Positions 58,452 through 64,000 of a DNA stretch of 64,000 nucleotides are shown here, piece by piece. The notes under the pieces were generated by a model that saw only the letters and a program-made list of their open reading frames with translations, did no database searches and was not told the DNA's origin. The translations under genes were made by a program, and so were the position numbers. The stretch lies in the NCBI GenBank assembly GCA_008508345.1, contig QNGE01002664.1, forward strand, positions 19,194 to 83,193. The letters are read 5' to 3'. Each line of letters begins with the position of its first letter. The first letter of the stretch is position 1. This DNA comes from Paragonimus westermani. Lineage: Eukaryota; Platyhelminthes; Trematoda; Plagiorchiida; Troglotrematidae.

Positions 58452-59339
58452 CTAAACAACACAAATTAGTTGGGAAAATGACGGTGCTAGGCAAACGGTT
58501 CAATCAAAAGAAGGAACAATCAGACAACAATACATTACGTTTCGTTTTTCGATCTGCAGTCCATTAAAATATGTCTGGTCAGGCCAATGTAACAGCATTA
58601 GCAACAAAGCGTATAAATCAGTGAGTCATATTAAATGAAATCTGGCCAAACAGATTTTCTGTATAAGACGCGAACACAGTGCAGTGTTGGATATTACGAA
58701 CGCAGTAGAATGATTGTCACAAGTCCCAGGGTTTTTCGTGCACATGCCCCACGGTACATTTGAAAACTTGGGTAACATGTGCCTCATTTGTCACACTCTC
58801 CTGCATAGAACGCCAAGAATTCGTGATGAGGAATGCACGGGAGAAAAGTTCAGCGAAAATGACCAACAGCATACACATATTACTGCCAACCAGGAGAGCT
58901 TGAAAACTTCCTTATCCGATAAGACACAAGGCCGGTTAGGTACCAAGGTACTCTTATTTCGCATAAGGTTTTGAACCCCACTGAACGTCTCGTCTGAACG
59001 ATCTGCCATAACCGTATTACGACTGCCTCTAGATAACGAACTGATGGTTTTGCAACAAAAGATCAGTAGTACGGCTCCTAAAAGTGACACTGATCAATGT
59101 CTCGTCAATGTTTGAAAGCATCGGATAAGCAAACGTAAGGATTGCCGGTGACCTGAAACACACGTACTGCATGCCGAGGCCCTTATTCACGGGCCATCGG
59201 GTAATTGAGTAATTCAGCGACTCGCAGAGACATGAAAGTGTCAGTCTCCTCGTAATCATTGAGCGCGTTATGAAGTAATCACAATATTCCATGCAACGGG
59301 CAGACGTGACAAATACTCAGTTATTTTCAGGTTGACCAT

Positions 59340-59600
59340 CACTCATATTTGATCGCATCCTTCGCATTCAGATAGACTTTCCAGCCAGCCTCTTTCGAAA
59401 AGAAACACTAAACTCAAGTTTCGCTCTCATTAGAGCTCGTCAGTAGTGCATATCCTTGCCACGACCGGGACTTGAACTCCGGACATTCCAGTCATGAGGC
59501 AACCGTGTTAACCACTGCGCCATTGACCTCACATTAGGCACGACCGAATTATCAAATCTGAACGCTCAACCACTCTCGCTTGTAATGTAAATATAACATT
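59340..59600 (-). mobile_element. tRNA-derived SINE with hammerhead ribozyme
   Basis: Minus-strand copy inside the ABCF3 intron. It has intact A box TGGCGCAGTGG (about 59513-59523), B box GAGTTCAAGTCC and the ribozyme at 59405-59449. Upstream, GGTCGTGCCTAATGTGAGGTC is shared with 6545-6850. The long leader of the 19480 copy is missing, with unrelated sequence beyond about 59600. In sense orientation with ABCF3, the ribozyme would be present in its pre-mRNA. Confidence 0.88.
59405..59449 (-). ncRNA. Hammerhead ribozyme, intact core, in ABCF3 intron
   Basis: Stem I GCACTA pairs with TAGTGT (one G-U). Core CTGACGA. Stem II GCTCT/AGAGC is perfect with an AATG loop. GAAA box. Stem III is short (CTTGAG). 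The cleavage triplet is GTT, which fits the allowed NUH rule, instead of the usual GTC. All invariant bases of the core are present. Confidence 0.78.
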
Positions 59601-61937
59601 ACGTAAATAAATCATCAGTCCTCTCGACCACATTAGGAAGGGCATCTCGCAGTGTTTGTGGATGCATAAAAACAGGACTAACTGCCGTCCTATGGACACG
59701 TTACGGCCAGATATCCCTCGGTACTGTGTATCAAAACAACACCTGGACATTGTTACCGTTGGGTTGAAGTCAACAGAAAACGATAGCCCGATTATCGGCC
59801 AGCAGATTCAGTGTTAAATCTCAAATCTTTTCGAGTATTTTGCTTACACCAATCCAAGGACATCGCGATAGCCAGTTAGGTGAGAGAAAGTTAATACAAA
59901 ATTGTAAGTTGGATTTCAATCAAATACAAGAACGTTGGACTTTAACCATTCAATACGAATTTTGTTTCACGTTTACTCACTTGTGATCACAGTGTAACTT
60001 TGGTAAACTAGGATCAGCTTCTTACTTAACGATTAAGGGCCCACTGAAATTCATGAAGAACTGCCTCGATAACAGCGCGATTATCAAGACATGCAAACGA
60101 ACCTTTCTGGCACCATCACTACACAAGCTTTTGGTGTGAAATACGAACGTACCAAGCGGGGGCGGTTTGTGCTAGGTCACCCACCGAAAACTGAGCATCA
60201 TCAAACAAGTGATAGATAATTGTTAACCACAATGGTGTAGTTGACAAACAATACGACTGAGCCATTTGACTAATCACAATTCACAAAAGTATGCAAGAGA
60301 TAGCAGCGCTTCAAACTATGGGTGCCCCGAATTGAACGCACATTGTCGATTCGGATGAGGTTTCACGACTTTTCGTGTATCATCCAAACAATTGGCCAGC
60401 ACTGAATAGTGAATACTCAGTTCACTCACAGCTAGGTACGCTAGTATTCGTGTGTTACTGTAACATGTAGGGTTAGCTAGCTAGTCACACATGTGATCGG
60501 ACAGGTAACTTCAATTCAATAATATTCTACATATAATCAAGTAACACGAAACCCAATTCTCATTTGATATGGATATGCTGAACCATGATGTCCGGATTGT
60601 ACGCAAAGATATGCCATGTGTATTACAGTTTACTGTCAATTGTACATTTTTGATATATGCACAGTTACGGTTCTACAACCTGGATCCTGTCTGATTTGAT
60701 ACTAACGACTCCGATAACGCCTTTCAGGCGGAACTGGAGCTACAGAACATTTTACCAGAGAAACTAACTTTTTTAAAAGGACTAGTACCGAATGAGAGGC
60801 TGTACCAGACTTACAACATACAGTGTACCCTTGTCACGGTGTGCTTGGCGTCCACCAAACAGACTCGACTGAATAAAATTATCATGCCTGAATCTACAAA
60901 ATGATCACATGCGAATCCGGGTTACACGGATGTCGAAGCAGGATGGCAGCAGAACAAAATAAGTGATGGCTTATGAGGAATGGACAACACCGAGGCATTC
61001 GGTCACCAAAACGACGGGAAAAGAGACAGACTAAGAACGATAGCAACTCATGACACTAAACTGACTGTAGGTGTGCGTTTTAAGGATTTTTTGTCCGATT
61101 TTCTCTTAGCTGAAGATGATTCTACATTGTTATTTGGTTGCACCCAAACGATCATTCCTCTACAGCCAGAATCATCAGTTCCACACGATTGAGCACAGTG
61201 AGTATTCACCAACGCTCAGGGGACCTCAATGTCTCAAGAAGAGATGCGATATCTATCTTTTTTTGAAAATCCAACTGAAAAACGTACACTCTTGCTATCG
61301 CACACAAACCGAAGTCACCGACCTGACTGAGAACATTGACTTTACTACCGATGAAACGTAATCACGGTCCTGGGTTATCATGAGTCAAACATCGTTAGCC
61401 ACATCTGGTTTTAGCCTTCTCATTCAACACTCGTCTCCTCACGAACAGCAGGATGTTCGGAGTTCAGTCATCTGTCTGGGGGTTGGGATCCAAAAAGATC
61501 CGTAACAAAAAGTGGAAAAACGACGCATGCGCCAAAATTTTCGATGGCGTCCGTGGGACCAGAAACTCGGGGAGACAGCCAGAAATAGCTACGTTTTGCG
61601 CGAAACATGTGAACAAAGAATGTAACTCTGTACGTCGAGATAAATCACAACTGCAACATCCAGTGTGTTTGTTGTGGTGCAGTTTCGCATGCACTATACC
61701 CGGTGCCTGAAAACAGACAGCGTCTCGAGTCGAGCACATTTTGTAGACATAAAATCCAGTGGGGACAATGCAAACATGCATCCGGACTTGAAAGTCACAA
61801 TCAAATGCGAACGATGTTCAACGTACACCAGTTAAATGCCTTAAATTATCGCTTATAATCAATAAGACGGTGTATCAACTTTCACAAATTACAGCCGACA
61901 GCTTCGGTCATGGGCGAACGCGTGAAGGCTCATAGAA

Positions 61938-62240
61938 CAGTTACTGCTCTTGTGAGATATCCGCACAAAATTTAGTAGGAATGAAGTTGAACAGTTTGGG
62001 CGTCGTGTTTAACATGTTATTCATAAACAGATTGGGAATAAAACAACGTTACGAGCAAGTTGTAATACTCTACGTTCCAACCACCTCGGGTGGCCTTCCT
62101 CAGGAGTGTTGTAATCGAAATCTCGATTTCCATTACAGCACTCCTGAGGAAAGCCACCCGAGGTCGTTGGAACGTAGAGTATTACAACTTGTTCGTAACG
62201 TTGTGTTATTCCCAATCCGTTTATCAGTTACTGCTCTTGT
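61938..62240 (-). mobile_element. Hairpin element, copy 2, with 16-bp target duplication
   Basis: Element 61954-62224 (271 bases), in opposite orientation to 47791-48050 and of the same length within a few bases at each end. CAGTTACTGCTCTTGT at 61938-61953 recurs exactly at 62225-62240. The 70-base tail is on the left and the inverted-repeat arms, with several mismatches, fill about 62025-62220. Conserved tail plus hairpin in both copies shows this is a true unit and not a chance palindrome. Confidence 0.88.
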
Positions 62241-62749
62241 ACAGAAAGCATACGTGTACGGTTTTAATGTTGCCCTCGACCACCCGGTTGCTTTGGACAG
62301 GGTTTTGCACAGGCCACTTCTGACAGTTTACTCACAAGATTGTTTATTCAAACAAAGTCCAAAGCAAAAACAGGTTCAAACTCTCGATCCATGAGCACTA
62401 CTGAATCGACCATGTAGTGTGATTCAGTTCCCGGCTATGACAGAAACATGCAAGCTGGATTATCAGTGAATTAGTGAAAGCTTTGACCGGCATGGATCAA
62501 CTGATTCGAAGTCCACTGTACCAAATGGTGTTAACTGAATCAGATGAAGCTAGTACGGTTAACACCCTCACTCAAGTACCGTTTGCGTCTTGCTACTGTG
62601 AGCCAAAACACATTTGCATTTCTACTCAAGGGGGTTATGGCGGAAACAACTGAGTTCTCTATTCAGAACAGAAGTAGTGCGGAGACATTAGCTATACGTC
62701 TGCAGAGCCTGTTACAGTGCAAATGACAAACAAAGACGAGAAAACCTAC

Positions 62750-63063
62750 TTAGACATACACATAGCCGCAAAGGCAACTCTTGATTTTTGTCCACCAGAT
62801 AGGCTGCCGATCGGTTGCAGGGCCAGCATGTCTGTGATATTAAACCCGGCAAGTTGTGACCGATATACTTGTTCCGTTTGACCCGGGAATTTTCGCATCA
62901 GGAACTCCAAACTGTTCAAGCGCAAATCCAGTTGATCCACGTGATGTTGTGAGAAGTAGCCGACACGGAGAGAACGATGTGCGTGTCGTAGCCCGGCAGT
63001 CGGCTCTAGAGTGCCTAACAACAGACGCAGTAGAGTGGACTTGCCGGCGCCGTTCTCTCCAAC
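62750..63063 (-). CDS. ABCF3: ABC-F ATPase (ABCF3-type), penultimate exon
   Basis: 314 bases starting after CCCACTGCGTTTAG with VGENGAGKSTLLRLLLGTLE, the Walker A of the second nucleotide-binding domain. Then HAHRSLRVGYFSQHHVDQLD (Q-loop region, typical of ABCF3), FPGQTEQVYRSQLAGF, and SLSGGQKSRVAFAAM, the ABC signature. It ends in phase 2 at a GTAGGT donor (AA|G), which joins correctly to the terminal exon. Further 5-prime exons must lie at higher coordinates; none is seen before 64000. Confidence 0.92.
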
Positions 63064-64000
63064 CTAAACGCAGTGGGAACAGATGAGTCCTATTCATATC
63101 CGACGCATAAACACGCATGTGTATAACAGTTCTCAGCTGAAATGCTAGCGACCAAATAACACCGCAGGTGCTACGCGGCACGATAGCCGACCGAAACATA
63201 CGATGAAGACTTCAAGTTAGCGGATAACCAAAACAGATTTGCCTACACACTAGCTGGCGTACACATTAACCTCCACAACAAACGTACATCTGTGGCCAAA
63301 ACTGATGAAAAGCTGCCATATTACACTAGGAAGATAGGTTCAAAGTTGTGGAGAAGAGGTGAGATGAGGTGAAATGAGGATAGTCTTGTGCTCGAAAAGT
63401 AAACATTCAGGACCAATGTGTTCACATCTTGTAAACAAACCAACGAGTTAAAAGTGAGAATGCGAGAGTATTTATGAGAAGATTCTGCCACAATACATTC
63501 ATCTTGTTCAACTCGATTCTCATCTAACTCCTCTAGTTATAGCCACATGAGTTAAGAGACCACCAGCCCAGAGGACCAACGTGACTTACACTGGTTAGCC
63601 GTTTCCCGTTTACGCCTCAGACTTCGATTGCCTCAACACGAGTTCTTGGCTCGCATGCATTCTATGTACTGGAAGACTGAGTAAACCACATGCATATGCG
63701 AAGTGGTCGGTATCGAACCCCTGAACGTCAAAGTTGACAGTCGACATCGTCAACGCTAGTCTATTCCTATCGAAGTGAGTTTAACAAACGTTTTTTTTCG
63801 ATGAATCAATCTGAAATTTAGTCGTTACATCTTGGGAGGTTTAGGTCGGAAGATTGAAACTAATGATCATAATGAGTCCATATGGTCTCACCCAACGTTT
63901 ATAGTGGAACTTCATGCAGCGTGTAGATCACTAGAATATTCGAGAAGACCGACTGTATCGAGTTGCCAGCTAGGTGTTATAACGCGATGCAAGAAAAGCC
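63064..64000. other. Probable ABCF3 intron, with a tRNA-like segment
   Basis: Contains no ABCF3 exon I can recognise on the minus strand, so the preceding intron is at least about 0.94 kb. At 63700-63780 (minus) there is an A-box-like TAGACTAGCGTTGACG and B box GGTTCGATACC, as in a further tRNA-derived repeat; it does not fold as a complete tRNA. Confidence 0.55.

Larger units (their letters stand above)
58452..62749 (-). other. ABCF3 intron, 4.3 kb
   Basis: Phase-2 intron with a GTAGGT donor at 62749 and TTTAG acceptor at 58452. It contains a hammerhead SINE (about 59340-59600, same strand as the gene) and a hairpin element (61938-62240). Plus-strand frames at 60980-61192 and 61453-61710 have no motif. 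The remainder (58452-59340, 59600-61930 and 62241-62749) holds nothing I can assign. Confidence 0.85.

Noticed and set aside
63700..63780. Candidate tRNA gene on the minus strand
   Set aside because: The B box GGTTCGATACC is good but no closed cloverleaf can be drawn.

Overview
The window looks like a gene-poor, repeat-rich piece of a flatworm nuclear genome, most probably a digenean trematode. The reasons are: spliced genes with GT/AG introns and no operons; moderate base composition, less AT-rich than schistosome DNA; debris of Ty3/gypsy, BEL/Pao, RTE-like and Penelope-like elements; and a tRNA-derived SINE that carries a hammerhead ribozyme, the architecture known from the schistosome Sm-alpha family. 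Genus and species cannot be fixed from the sequence alone.

Layout. 0-8.5 kb: repeat debris (a copy of a dispersed repeat called R here, several SINE copies, a gypsy integrase relic, a diverged repeat pair). 8.5-11.6 kb (minus): a two-exon glycosyltransferase family 14 gene (core-2-type beta-1,6-N-acetylglucosaminyltransferase), copy B. 12-24 kb: a possible orphan exon, an RTE-type endonuclease relic, two LTRs of one family in opposite orientation (one a solo LTR with a 4-bp target duplication), a Penelope-like GIY-YIG relic, and two SINEs with hammerhead sequence. 24.3-26.3 kb (plus): the GT14 paralogue, copy A. 27-42 kb: mainly retroelement debris, including BEL/Pao integrase, a second gypsy integrase, Penelope-like fragments, and a 1.66-kb gypsy unit whose two pol pieces point towards each other between LTR ends. 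42.4-49.3 kb: a second SINE family, a 1-kb GAT-derived Asp-rich tract, a short repeat shared with 38.8 kb, and a near-perfect hairpin element with a 16-bp target duplication. 51.1-54.1 kb (plus): a probable small secreted-protein gene with several exons. 55.5-56.1 kb: another gypsy pol tail. 57.6-57.7 kb: one possible Cys-rich exon. 58.2-63.1 kb (minus): the last two coding exons of an ABCF3-type ABC-F ATPase, with a 4.3-kb intron containing a ribozyme SINE and a second hairpin element.

The host genes do not form a pathway. The two GT14 genes are a head-to-head (divergent) pair with nearly identical catalytic-exon DNA but unrelated N-termini, which points to gene conversion or a recent partial duplication. 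The most unusual material is in the mobile DNA: hammerhead-bearing SINEs, hairpin elements with two target-duplicated copies, and the rearranged gypsy unit. All homology calls come from reading motifs by eye; no search was run.
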